Below are positions 53,301-62,673 of a stretch of DNA of 64,000 nt, piece after piece; within the stretch, counting starts at the first letter, position 1, and every line of letters starts with the position of its first letter. A program made the position numbers and the translations under genes. Origin of the DNA: Rhodoferax fermentans (lineage in GTDB: Bacteria > Pseudomonadota > Gammaproteobacteria > Burkholderiales > Burkholderiaceae_C); NCBI RefSeq assembly GCF_002017865.1, contig NZ_MTJN01000002.1, positions 4,383,703 to 4,447,702 of the forward strand, written 5' to 3'. Below the pieces are notes generated by a model. It was not told where the DNA came from. It did not search any database and was given only the letters and a program-made list of their open reading frames with translations.

Positions 53301-54104
53301 TTAGCCGAGGGGCTCTTCCTGCGTCTCCTTGAGCACCCTGACACTTTGGACCGTTGCATCAGGGCCAGGGTGTTGCGGGAGGTGCCGCAAGCGGGGTTGT
53401 GATAGATCGTAATGTTGGTCATATTTTTGCTCCTGCGTCGTTGGTAACTGCACCTTGCTCGTACCCCCCTTGGAGCGGTTCACGATGTTGACCACCAGCA
53501 GCATCACTGGCACCTCGATCAACACCCCCACCACCGTGGCCAGGGCGGCGCCGGAGTTGAAGCCAAACAGGCTGATGGCCGCCGCAACAGCCAGTTCGAA
53601 AAAGTTGCTGGCACCGATTAGCGCCGACGGGCAGGCAATGGCGTGTTTTTCGCCCACTGCGCGGTTCAAAAAATAGGCCAGGCCCGAGTTGAAAGCCACT
53701 TGAACCAAAATCGGTACCGCCAATAGTGCAAACACCAGCGGTTGTTTGAGGATGGCCTCACCTTGAAACGCAAACAAAAGCACCAGAGTAGCCAGCAGTG
53801 CGGTGATAGACCAGGGGTCGATCTTTTCCATGGTGGCATCAAAAGCGGCCTGACCTTTTTGCAGCAGAGACTTGCGCAATAGCTGCGCCAGGATCACCGG
53901 GATCACGATGTACAGCGCCACCGAGATCAGCAGCGTGTCCCACGGCATGGTGATGCTGGACAGGCCCTGCAAAAACGCCACCAACGGGGCAAAGGCAACA
54001 ACCATGATGCTGTCGTTGAGCGCCACCTCCAGTCGGCCAATGGCCTGGAACACATCGGGTAGCCACTGGCCCAGCGCAATACCCACCACGATGCACAGGG
54101 CCAT
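53301..54104 (-). pseudogene. ACR3-type arsenite efflux pump with N-terminal and internal deletions
   Basis: Residues MALCIVVGIALGQWLPDVFQ and AIGRLEVA match the first helix of ACR3. The next residues, LNDSIMVVAFAPLVAFLQGL, belong about 120 residues further on in intact ACR3 proteins, so an in-frame internal deletion removed several helices. The later half (GEKHAIACPSALIGASNFFE, then LAVAAAISLFGFNSGAALAT) is well kept. The N-terminus is also shortened and the tail after NRSKGG reads out of frame through arsC. The pump is almost certainly inactive. In intact form ACR3 exports arsenite across the inner membrane. Confidence 0.78.
53354..53422 (-). pseudogene. arsC: Arsenate reductase ArsC, 5' stub
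   Basis: MTNITIYHNPACGTSRNTLA plus LMQ is the start of glutaredoxin-type ArsC with its catalytic Cys in PACGTSRNT. The sequence then departs into unrelated residues and joins the PLP-enzyme remnant. It lies at the 3' end of the ACR3 remnant, so a former arsenic-resistance operon has decayed here. Confidence 0.75.
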
Positions 54105-54164
54105 CCGTTTGGGTGTTCCAGCAGTATGCCAATATGATCCCCCCTCACTTCCGGTAGAAACATC

Positions 54165-54497
54165 GTGGATCTCGCAAAAATCGTTTTGCTCTTCGTGGCC
54201 GCCGCTCTTGCTGAAATCGTGGGGTGCTACCTGCCATGGCTGGTTCTCAAACAGGACAAAACCGCGTGGCTGCTGGCTCCTGCAGCGTTATCGCTGGGAC
54301 TATTCGCCTGGCTGTTGACGCTCCATCCCAGTGCGGCTGGAAGAACGTATGCCGCTTACGGGGGGGTTTACATTGCGGTGGCCCTGGTGTGGCTCTACCT
54401 GGTAGACGGTGTGAGGCTGACTCGATGGGACATTGCTGGAGCTGGCATTGCGTTGGTGGGAATGGCCGTTATTGTTTTGCAACCCGCCAACTCCTAA
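54165..54497 (+). CDS. YnfA/UPF0060 family small membrane protein
   Basis: 110 aa with four predicted helices. [20 protein letters not shown] and [20 protein letters not shown] are the family signature. Related to small multidrug-resistance proteins; some are linked to export of toxic compounds, but the role is not firm. GTG start at 54165. It is common in arsenic/mercury islands, which fits this neighbourhood. Confidence 0.85.
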   Translation: MDLAKIVLLFVAAALAEIVGCYLPWLVLKQDKTAWLLAPAALSLGLFAWLLTLHPSAAGRTYAAYGGVYIAVALVWLYLVDGVRLTRWDIAGAGIALVGMAVIVLQPANS

Positions 54498-54689
54498 CAG
54501 CGAGCTCCATTTCAACCGAGATGAGTAGTTGCTGCATGTGCCGATGAGTGTTTGTGCCCGTTCATGCGCTGGCGTAGCACAGCAAACGTATCGAGCCCAC
54601 CGATGTCGTCGTACTCAAATGGTTTGCTATTCACGTTGCATAAGTCGATTTGCTGGTAGCGCTGAGTCATAACCCACTTAGTCATCCCC

Positions 54690-56021
54690 TTATTCAACAG
54701 TAGTCATTGCCACAAGCGGGGCCACCTCAAGGTGCCGACGCATGGCCAACGCCATGCGTTTGAATTCGCTGCTATTCGTTGAAGATATCGATATATCAGC
54801 CGGTTGGCGCGCAATGTTGTCTGGGTCTTGCGGGCGGTCTTTCACTAAATATTCAAAGTGCAGGTTCGGTCCAGTGGCTGTGCCGGTTTGCCCCACTGAC
54901 CCCAGCAACTCACCCAAGACCACGCGCTGGCCCTTTCGGACTTGAATGCGGCTCAAGTGAGCGTAAGCCGTGGCCTTTTGGTCGCGGTGTTTCACAAGTA
55001 CAAATTTTCCGTAGCCCTTTTGCCAGCCAGCAAATGACACAATGCCATCGGCTGCACTGCGTATCGGCGTGCCCGAAGCTACAGCAAAGTCAATCCCCTC
55101 ATGAGTCTTGGGTTTACCAAAGACAGGGTGGATTCGCATCCCGTAATCACTACTTACAGATGCATCCAGTGGTAGCTTCATTGCCTTGCGATCAATGCTT
55201 TGCCCGTCCAGTGTATAAAAACCGCCTTTTTGACCGGCCTGCTCGAACCACATAACTTGGTATCGCCTATCCTTTTTGACAAATTCAGCTCCCAACAACT
55301 TGCCAACGCGCAACACTTCGCCATCAGCCTCTAGGATCTCATAGACGACGCGAAAGCTATCACCGGCCCTCAATACATCTCGAAAGTCGGCCACTCTTGA
55401 ATAAACACTGACTAGTTGCGTAGCAATGGTACCGGGCAGCTTGGCTTGCGCCGCTGCAGCGTTCAACGAATTGCGTACAGTAGCGCTGGCGAGTCGCACC
55501 GAGCTTTGTAGTTGCTCCATTTCCACCCGGGAGGTGTATCCATTGGCACCCCGCTCGACCACCAGACGAGAAAATTGAACTCCATCCGCATTTGGCCAGA
55601 GGGCTTTCAATCGCAGCAGTCGCTGCTGACCGTCTGCCTCAATCGAGACAAATTTCCCTGGGGTGCCTGCCAGCAGCGTACGCGATGCCTTATCGTTGAC
55701 CAGAAATTTTGTTGCCGCGTTATCGCTGACCCCCAATCGCTGCAACAGGGTGTTAGCTGAATCTGAAGTACGAGTGAATTCGCTGCGGTAAAGCACCATC
55801 GGTACAACTGCTTCTTGGTCAATTGGTGCAGTTGTTGCGGTGGGGGTTACAGCTTCGATTAGCTGTCGAACGGGCAATGTTGAGTCAGCAGGTGACAGCG
55901 GTGCAATGCTGTAAGCCGTGACTCCTGATGCCAATAACAATACTACCAGCCCTATCGTCAGGCGACGATGATGCGGGTTGTCATTCAATGCAGAGGAAAG
56001 TGGACTGAAAAATCGTCTCAT
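54690..56021 (-). CDS. M23-family (LytM-like) peptidase or regulator with altered active site
   Basis: 443 aa. An N-terminal membrane anchor (about 20-42), a long region with ELVRA-like elongated fold, then the M23 domain (about 290-400): Zn site MRIHPVFGKPKTHEGIDFAV and Lys-rich beta strands. The final HxH of the family (GPHLHFE) reads GPNLHFEY, so the first His is Asn. M23 enzymes cut peptidoglycan cross-links in the periplasm; with this change it may be a weakened enzyme or an activator of other hydrolases. It is upstream of, and on the same strand as, no closely spaced partner. Confidence 0.82.
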   Translation of the reverse strand: MRRFFSPLSSALNDNPHHRRLTIGLVVLLLASGVTAYSIAPLSPADSTLPVRQLIEAVTPTATTAPIDQEAVVPMVLYRSEFTRTSDSANTLLQRLGVSDNAATKFLVNDKASRTLLAGTPGKFVSIEADGQQRLLRLKALWPNADGVQFSRLVVERGANGYTSRVEMEQLQSSVRLASATVRNSLNAAAAQAKLPGTIATQLVSVYSRVADFRDVLRAGDSFRVVYEILEADGEVLRVGKLLGAEFVKKDRRYQVMWFEQAGQKGGFYTLDGQSIDRKAMKLPLDASVSSDYGMRIHPVFGKPKTHEGIDFAVASGTPIRSAADGIVSFAGWQKGYGKFVLVKHRDQKATAYAHLSRIQVRKGQRVVLGELLGSVGQTGTATGPNLHFEYLVKDRPQDPDNIARQPADISISSTNSSEFKRMALAMRRHLEVAPLVAMTTVE

Positions 56022-56027
56022 GACAAT

Positions 56028-56324
56028 TTAGTCAAACAACTCACTTAACCACGACTTGCGTTTGCGATAACCGCCGTGGCCAGAATTGTGTTTATAGTCC
56101 GAGTCCACAAAGTCCGGTCGGCGAGTCGTTGGCTCGTAGTGCGACTGAACTGGTTGAGCTGATAGGGGGGGCTGAGTTGGCATGGCCTGAGCGCTGCGCT
56201 CAATCAGCTTGTCAAGTTCACCACGGTCCAGCCACACCCCTCGGCATGATGGACAGTAGTCAATCTCGATACCCTGGCGCTCAGTCATGACTAGCGTGGT
56301 TTCCGTACATTGAGGACATTTCAT
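56028..56324 (-). CDS. Zinc-ribbon (zf-TFIIB type) protein
   Basis: 98 aa. CPQC at residues 3-6 and CPSCRGVWLDRGELDKLIER at 24-43 form a zf-TFIIB ribbon, followed by a basic His-containing tail (HNSGHGGYRKRKSW). Function unknown. It sits just upstream of the M23 gene on the same strand (6-bp gap), and overlaps the DsbE-like remnant by 4 bp. Confidence 0.78.
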   Translation of the reverse strand: MKCPQCTETTLVMTERQGIEIDYCPSCRGVWLDRGELDKLIERSAQAMPTQPPLSAQPVQSHYEPTTRRPDFVDSDYKHNSGHGGYRKRKSWLSELFD

Positions 56325-56653
56325 TTTTGCAATTCTCCTATTAAAGGGATTATTTCGTCGCGCAGTGCTTCATTAGTGATTGGTCCAATTTTCTTGTATC
56401 GAATAATCCCTCCTTTGTGGATTAAAAGGCTCTCGGGTACACCATACACCCCAAAGTCAATACCGGTGCGTCCGTCTTTGTCGGAGATTGTCATGTCATA
56501 GGAATATCCGTAACTTGCTAGCAACTTCAGGCCGTCGGCTTCTTTATCCTTGTAGTCCAGTCCTAACGATGGGGATTGTTTTTGTTTTGGCAAATTTGAC
56601 CGATCAGCGATTTTTTCATTATTCAAAGTTCTTTGATAAAGATGCATTTGCAT
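56321..56653 (-). pseudogene. DsbE/CcmG-type thioredoxin, C-terminal remnant
   Basis: SLGLDYKDKEADGLKLLASY, then YDMTISDKDGRTGIDFGVYG and VPESLLIHKGGIIRYKKIGP match the C-terminal half of DsbE/TlpA-like proteins, which reduce apocytochrome c. The membrane anchor and the WCxxC site are missing. The first about 30 codons look unrelated; a neighbouring frame holds FAKTKTIPIV, the expected residues before GLDYKD, so there is a frameshift too. A dead fragment. Confidence 0.72.
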
Positions 56654-56775
56654 CGATTTTTATGTTGATAAGACAAGACTGCCGATATCGAATTGACATT
56701 GATGCAATTGTGTTAAATCTTGGAGGGAAATCGGAGTACGGGTAAATCCAACTTTTTACGACTTTCTTGTCAATA

Positions 56776-57654
56776 TCAGTTTTCCCACTCGCCACCACTT
56801 CCGATTCCTGCACCGCCATCATCCCAAGTGGTGTCGTTCATTCCGAAGTTCGTCCCACCCATATCTGAGTTTGTGGGTATTGGTTCAAACTTGTTATCGC
56901 TTAACGAGTCAGATTGAACGGACGAACGACTTTGATCACCCATGAGGTTACGACCGATTGCTTGAGCTGCCATAACCCCAGCACCCACTGCCAGCCCTGT
57001 AGCAACTCCGCCTGCAATTCGACTTCCCAAACCGGGTTCAGAATGCGGTTGTGGGTAGCCGGGTTGGTATCCGGGCTGCGGATATGCGGGTTGCATGACA
57101 CCACCGCCTGAACCGAACATCTGTGGTCCGCTTAATCCACTTTGTTGGATGAGTGCAGATTGTTGAGTGCAAGTGTTGACCTTGCGCCTGCGGAAAAAGA
57201 AAAAAGCAGCAGCAATCACACCACCGGTGAGAAGCAGAGGCATGAGCCAAGCTGCAGGTGTCTGTGTTTGTTGTGCCTTGAAGTTTGTGGGCAAGCTGGA
57301 TGTAGATTTCAATGGTGGTTTGGCAGCAAGCTGCGCGCGCAGTGTCCGCAATGCTTCAGGTTTTATAAATGGGAGTCCAGGCGCATATTTTTCAGCGGTT
57401 GCCAATGATTCCCGAGCGCGGTCAAGCTGGCCTTGACGAGAGTACAGTTCTGCTTGGACAAAGAAGGCTTTGGCGCTGCTGGGATGAGAGATCAACACCT
57501 GCTGCACCATTACTTGCGCTTCATCCAGTTTCCCTGCCTGTGCCTTCGCATAAATTTCACTCATACTGGGACCTGTTTGCGCCATAGCCAGGCCCGCAAA
57601 CATGATCGATACCACAATGACCAGCTTTGTGTAAATTTTGAAAATCGACAGCAT
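56776..57654 (-). CDS. TPR membrane protein with glycine-rich tail, unknown function
   Basis: 292 aa. Signal peptide or anchor about 1-25 (MLSIFKIYTKLVIVVSIMFA). A TPR-like region about 32-105 (AKAQAGKLDEAQVMVQQVLI). A membrane helix about 134-155 (WLMPLLLTGGVIAAAFFFFR). The rest is Gly/Pro/Ser-rich, with a PGYQPGYPQP repeat and an acidic WDDGGAGIGSGGEWEN end. Not recognised by family name. It lies between redox and zinc-ribbon genes; possibly part of an envelope module. Confidence 0.65.
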   Translation of the reverse strand: MLSIFKIYTKLVIVVSIMFAGLAMAQTGPSMSEIYAKAQAGKLDEAQVMVQQVLISHPSSAKAFFVQAELYSRQGQLDRARESLATAEKYAPGLPFIKPEALRTLRAQLAAKPPLKSTSSLPTNFKAQQTQTPAAWLMPLLLTGGVIAAAFFFFRRRKVNTCTQQSALIQQSGLSGPQMFGSGGGVMQPAYPQPGYQPGYPQPHSEPGLGSRIAGGVATGLAVGAGVMAAQAIGRNLMGDQSRSSVQSDSLSDNKFEPIPTNSDMGGTNFGMNDTTWDDGGAGIGSGGEWEN

Positions 57655-57700
57655 TTAAGTTCCTTGTTAAAAGTCTTCCAGGTCAGTTTTAATTCGCGTT

Positions 57701-58012
57701 TCAAACGGATTGTTTACCGCATTGACCACAGAACTTGGCAGCGGCAGCAAGCGTCGTCCCACATTGAGTGCATCGCGCTGGTTGCATTGATCCGCCGCAT
57801 TGAACGCAGAATCTTGCCGCTATCGGGTTCAATGCATTGCAGCCAGGGCAACTCGCGCCAACTGGATTTGCCGGTCCGGACGGACTTGATGGTCCGTAAC
57901 CTCCACCGGTCGGGCCTCGATAGTGGCCCCCATGGTGATCATCATGGTGACCACCATGTCCACCACCATGTCCACCGCCGTGACGTCCAAATAGATTGTC
58001 AAAAATGCTCAT
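57701..58012 (-). CDS. Double zinc-ribbon protein with His/Gly-rich N-terminus
   Basis: 103 aa. Residues 10-32 are almost only Gly and His (HGGGHGGGHGGHHDDHHGGH), a metal-binding stretch. Then CPGC...CVQCGG and CTQCGTTL...CGQCGK form two CxxC pairs each, i.e. two zinc ribbons. The function is unknown. The location beside a P1B ATPase suggests metal buffering or sensing (inference). Confidence 0.72.
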   Translation of the reverse strand: MSIFDNLFGRHGGGHGGGHGGHHDDHHGGHYRGPTGGGYGPSSPSGPANPVGASCPGCNALNPIAARFCVQCGGSMQPARCTQCGTTLAAAAKFCGQCGKQSV

Positions 58013-58052
58013 GATTTCACTCTTTCATTTAAAAACTTTTTGCCGCCTTGAG

Positions 58053-60306
58053 TTACTTCTTCAGTAAACGCAGGCCGTTACCAACGACCAATAAACTTGC
58101 CCCCATATCCGCAAACACCGCCATCCACATCGATGCGCCATTGAACAATGCCAGCATCAGAAAAACTGCCTTGATACCAAGAGCCAGAGTAATGTTTTGC
58201 CAAAGAATGGCTTGCGTTTTGCGCGATAACACAATGGTTTCTGGGATACGCCGCAAGTCATCATTCATGATGACAACATCGGCGGCCTCCATGGCCGTAT
58301 CCGTGCCCGCAACACCCATGGCAAAACCAATGTCTGAACGCGCCAATGCAGGCGCATCGTTGATACCGTCGCCGGTCATTGCAGTCAAACCGTATCGTTT
58401 TTGAAGCTCTTCGATAGCAGTCAGTTTGTCTTCTGGCAGCAAGTTTCCACGCGCATCATCAATGCCAGCCTGCTTGGCAATGGTCTTTGCGGTTGCCTCG
58501 TTGTCACCCGTTAACATGACGGAAGTGACACCCAGTGCGTGCAATTGGGCCAAAGCTTCTCGTGACGTTTCTTTAATGGTGTCGGCTACTGCAAAAATGG
58601 CCAGCACCTGGGTTTGCGATGCCAGCATGGTGACCGTGCGCCCCAGCGCTTCATGTTCCGCCAATCGTGCTTCGATGCTGCTGCTACATAGTTTTCGATC
58701 TTCCATCAAGCGGTGATTGCCGAGTATCAATAATTGCCCATCAACAAGGGCTTCTACCCCCTTCCTGCAACCACCTTGAAGTCTTGGAGAACACTATTTC
58801 CATGGTTGAGACTTTTCGCGATGGCTTTAGATACCGGGTGATCAGAATGCGCTGAAAGATCGCCTGCCCAACGTAAAACCTGCCACTCAGGTACTTCTGA
58901 TTTAACAAACTCGGAATCCACCAAAACAGGCTTGCCCTCGGTGATTGTTCCCGTCTTGTCCAGCGCAAGTGCCTTGATTTTTCGGGCGCCTTCGAGGTGA
59001 ACACCACCTTTAATCAAAATGCCGCGTCTGGCAGCGGCAGCCAGACCACTGACCACCGTGACTGGCGTAGAAATCACCAAAGCACACGGGCATGCAATCA
59101 CCAGCAGAACCAACGCTTTGTAGACTGCTTGAGTCCAGGTCCAATCCATGAGCCAGGGTGTAAGTAAAGCGACCCCCAGAGCCAGGACGAACACAGCGGG
59201 TGTGTAGATGGCGGCAAATTTGTCAACAAACTGCTGTGTGGGTGCTCGTGAACCTTGCGCCTGTTCTACTGCGTGGATGATGCGGGAAAGCACTGAGTTA
59301 CTGGGTAAGGCGGTTACGCGCACTTCAATAGTGGCTGTGGCATTGATCGTCCCGGCGAATACAGCATCACCTGGAGCCTTGTCCACTGGAATGCTCTCAC
59401 CCGTCACAGACGCTTGATCTACGGATGTGCTGCCAATGGCAATAACCCCGTCAACAGGAATGCGTGCGCCAGGTTTGATGCGCACAACGGCATCCAGCAC
59501 AACACTACCCACCGGAAACATTTGCCACGATCCATCGGACTGACGAATCTCCGCAGTCTCAGGGGTCAGATCCAGCAGGCTCTTGATGGCACCTCTGGCC
59601 CTGTCCACTGCACGCGCTTCAATCAACTCAGCGATGGCATAGAGTGCCATAACCATGGCAGCCTCTGGCCACTGACCGATCACAAATGCACCGGTGACCG
59701 CGACGGTCATCAACGCGTTGATATTGAGTCGAAAATTGCGCAGGGCGGCCAAGCCCTTGACGTAAGTGGAGAAACCAGCAAGTGCAATTGCACCCACAGA
59801 AAGCACCATTCCCAGTCCTTGGAAAATGCGTGTATCTGGAGCAAAGAATGCAATGGACTCTGCACCTACTGCCAGCGCTAGGGCCAGCACATATTTTTGA
59901 ATTCCGCTTGGAAAGCTGGCATTGTTATGGTCATGATCATGTCCCTCGTGTCCGTGGTCGTGGCCATCTGAATCCTTCTCAGACGCATTGCTGCTTAGTG
60001 GCGTAGGCTTGAATCCAGCTTTGCGAATCGCAGCCAAAACGAGTGGCAATGATTCAGCCTCGGCATCAATCGAAAGCGTCCGAACTGCAAGTTGGAATTG
60101 AAGGCTGCGCACACCGGGAATATTGGCCACTGCATGGCGAATTTCCCCCTCCTCAGAGGAGCAATCCATGGTTGGGATTCGAAAAACAGGAACGCCTGCT
60201 TTTTACTTTGCGGCAATGCCTGAGACGAATCAGAAATTGAGGTTGCACATGCACTGCTACATCCGCATGTCGGCGTTGATGATGGTTTTGGAGGTGTCGT
60301 GATCAT
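58053..60306 (-). pseudogene. cadA: P1B-type Cd/Zn/Pb-exporting ATPase, frame broken twice
   Basis: About 750 codons. N-terminal Cys-rich stretch (TCGCSSACATS), an HMA domain with FRIPTMDCSSEEGEIRHAV across the first break, then a His-rich linker (DGHDHGHEGHDHDHNN). Core motifs: TGES (VTGESIPVDK), CPC metal site (LVIACPCALVIS), DKTGT, HP (SAHSDHPVS) and TGDGIND. Break 1 is in an A5 run (60182-60186 on the plus strand), break 2 in a C5 run (58757-58761); each is repaired by restoring one base. ATP-driven export of Cd2+, Zn2+ or Pb2+. All motifs are intact, so it is either a recent pseudogene or a sequencing artefact. Confidence 0.8.
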
Positions 60307-60329
60307 TGTCAATTCCTAGTTGAGCGGCA

Positions 60330-60360
60330 ATTAGAAACCCTGTAGCCACTAAAGAGTCAA
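60330..60360 (-). promoter_or_regulatory. MerR-type cadA promoter and CadR operator
   Basis: On the minus strand TTGACT (-35, 60355-60360) and TCTAAT (-10, 60330-60335) are separated by 19 bp, the overlong spacing of MerR-regulated promoters. Between them is the dyad ACTCTTTAGTGGC / CTACAGGGT (60337-60357), matching the CadR/PbrR/ZntR operator type. It is 24 bp upstream of the cadA ATG and divergent from cadR. This also supports the cadA start at 60306. Confidence 0.85.
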
Positions 60361-60378
60361 GCAGTTATGATTGCGGAC

Positions 60379-60858
60379 ATGAAAATCGGTGAACTAGCCA
60401 ATCTGACGGGTGTACAAGTGGAGACTATTCGGCACTACGAGCGCGAGGGTTTGTTGCCGCACACCAAGCGATCTGAAGGAAACTACCGCGTCTATGACGA
60501 ATCACATGGACAGCGCCTGTCGTTCATCCGCCACTGCCGCAGCCTGGACATGACCTTGGATGAAATCCGTGTCTTGCTCCGTTTCAGGGACGCACCCACT
60601 GGAAATTGCGGCGAAGTCAACGCGCTTTTGGACGAACACATAGGACACGTTGCGCTTCGGGTCAAAGAACTGCGGCAATTGGAAACGCAGCTCAAGGGGC
60701 TTCGTGAGACGTGCCGTAGCGCGCAGGATGCTGAGCACTGTGGAATTCTCAATGAACTCAACGTCATGGCGCAAAAACAAACGACTTCTTCGGTTGATAT
60801 GTCGGGTCATGTGCAGGGTGCACATCCAGGTGTGAGGACTCGCAAACCCCTGGATTGA
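60379..60858 (+). CDS. cadR: MerR-family metal sensor (CadR/PbrR type)
   Basis: 159 aa from ATG at 60379 (MKIGELANLTGVQVETIRHY); an ATG 12 bp earlier is possible. HTH about 1-35, then the dimer helix. Metal ligands expected of CadR/PbrR are present: Cys in PTGNCGEVNALLDEHI, and Cys pair in LRETCRSAQDAEHCGIL (about 112 and 119 in the family numbering). It binds Cd2+, Pb2+ or Zn2+ and bends the cadA promoter to activate it. Divergent from cadA. Confidence 0.92.
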   Translation: MKIGELANLTGVQVETIRHYEREGLLPHTKRSEGNYRVYDESHGQRLSFIRHCRSLDMTLDEIRVLLRFRDAPTGNCGEVNALLDEHIGHVALRVKELRQLETQLKGLRETCRSAQDAEHCGILNELNVMAQKQTTSSVDMSGHVQGAHPGVRTRKPLD

Positions 60859-61308
60859 TCATCGTTTTGGCTTTGTTAATGCCACAGGTGCATGAACATA
60901 GGTAGTTTCACTTTCGCCATTGGCATTTTTGAAAGTCAATGTTATTTGCGCTTCTCTGCCGGCCTTCAGCTGTTTCTTGAGGTCCATCATCATTAAGTGG
61001 TATCCGCCCGACTTGAGTTCCACTGGCTGATTTGCAGGCAGCTTTAGCCCGTCAACTGCGCGCATCCGCATGACATCGTTTTCCATTTTCATCTCATGGA
61101 CTTCCACAACACCAGCAATGTCGGAACGCGCAGAGACCAGCGTCGTGTCCGTCTTTGATAACAGTTGCATGAAGGCTCCTGTCGCCTGTTGATTGGGTAC
61201 TGTAGCCCGAACCCACGCTCCGGTGACGACAACTTCAGCGTGACTGACTGATGTTGCCATGGTTAAACACGCGGCTAAAAGTGCAAGGGGGATTTGGTGA
61301 TTTTTCAT
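60859..61308 (-). CDS. Periplasmic copper chaperone PCu(A)C
   Basis: About 149 aa from ATG at 61308 (MKNHQIPLALLAACLTMATS), with an ATG 6 bp earlier. A signal peptide is cut near SHAEV. Copper-site residues are VHEMKMENDVMRMR and YHLMMMDLKKQL, the H(M)x10Mx21HxM pattern. It delivers Cu(I) to cytochrome c oxidase. Convergent with cadR: the stops abut. Confidence 0.88.
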   Translation of the reverse strand: MKNHQIPLALLAACLTMATSVSHAEVVVTGAWVRATVPNQQATGAFMQLLSKTDTTLVSARSDIAGVVEVHEMKMENDVMRMRAVDGLKLPANQPVELKSGGYHLMMMDLKKQLKAGREAQITLTFKNANGESETTYVHAPVALTKPKR

Positions 61309-61364
61309 ATACATACTTTCTAAGTGGAGTTAAATTTGCCTGGTGTTCCAAGACTACGTTGTCA

Positions 61365-62620
61365 TCAAACCAATCCTTCAAAGATGATCTTCCAGCCGCC
61401 AGGGCGGTGCTGCCAATATTGACGGACGGTGCGCCCTACCTTTTCGCCGTCCAGGACTTCACCAAAGGTCGCAACCATGGTTTCTGCTTCGTCCGACCAT
61501 AGAATCAGGGAGATGTCTTTGAGGCTCGCTGGCTTGTTGCCCAACTTTTTTAGTTCTGCACGCAGACTCATGCTGAATGACGTTAAATCCTTGCCTTCTG
61601 CGCTGAAGTCATTGGCATAGAACTGCAAAAGTTCGCTTTCACGACCGTTTCTTTTGGCATTGGCCCAAGTCTGCAGAGTCTCTGAAATTGCTGCCTTTGA
61701 CTCGCCAATTTGTCAGGGCGAACCCAGTTCAGATTTTTCTCAATAAGCACTGGTGTTGTCCGAACCTCTACTGTCCTGAGGATTCTTTCCAGATCAGGAT
61801 TGGCAACAGCCACACAACCGTCTGTAGCCTGCGGGGCCCTGGTAAATTGACTCGAAGGTGTGCCGTGCAACCATATGCACCGCCAGTTTTCCCACGCCGC
61901 TGATCTAGAACGTTGGGGTAATTGACGGGCAATGCGCCTGATCCATACAAGTCCTTCAGGGTCTTGGGGTCAAGGTTACTGGTGATGAAGTAGACACCCA
62001 GCGGTGTTCGCCGGTCGCCCTCCACTGTTTTTCCAACCCCGGCTTTTCCGACTGAAATATAGTAGTTGGCAAGAAGACGCGTCCCTGTCGTTGTATTTTC
62101 AAAAAGATAAAGACGGGCCTTTCTGTGTCCACTGCGATGGGCGTGTTTGTTGCGGCTGGAAAGTGAAACGAATTGGGACGGTATAGCATCTGGTGGCGGA
62201 ATTTGTTTGATCGCAGCAAGACGTAGTTGTGATTCCGCACGCAGATTCATCAAATTCTGCGCTCCAATCTTCGCCATATCAGAAGGGACGTCTCCGATAG
62301 TCTGAAGCGGCCTCGAACGGGCTGCAAGTAAGTCGCCGTACACAAGTTGTGCCAGCTGAAATTTGGATAGTCTTCAACCAACTTCTCCGCTTTGCGTAAG
62401 GCATCCCGACTGTTTGCCGCGCCGATCATTCGATAGACTTCAATTAGCCGTGCCTCAGCCTCACCGTCAACACGGCTTGTTGTACGTGCCTTTTCCTTCA
62501 ACTTAAGCTTGGACTTGGGATTGGTCCTGAGTTGCACTGATCGAAAAAATCAGCGGAACACCCAAGAAAATCGCCAATACAGTTGCCCAGAGACAATTTT
62601 TTGCTTGTTTAAACGACATG
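61365..62620 (-). pseudogene. L,D-transpeptidase (YkuD family), several frameshifts
   Basis: Start MSFKQAKNCLWATVLAIFLG (62620), a signal peptide. Pieces then follow in other frames: EAEARLIEVYRMIGAANSRD; a second-frame VYGDLLAARSRPLQT... with KARLYLFENTTTGTRLLANY; a third-frame WLHGTPSSQFTRAPQATDGC with the catalytic His and Cys; and a final NTF2/SnoaL-like end (QFYANDFSAEGKDLTSFS...). Single-base losses can be placed near 62360, 61878 and 61707, and a further +1 or -2 shift near 62520. The active form would cross-link peptidoglycan in the periplasm. Confidence 0.78.
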
Positions 62621-62673
62621 GCCGGTTGATTGCAGTGGTTGTCGTTGGCAATCCGAATTGCAAGACTGGTTAG

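Noticed and set aside
53301..54104. Reading the 267-aa frame as an intact arsenite pump
   Set aside because: The middle of ACR3 is missing and both ends are abnormal.
54512..54697. 61-aa minus-strand frame after the YnfA-like gene
   Set aside because: No family similarity and no ribosome site; treated as non-coding.
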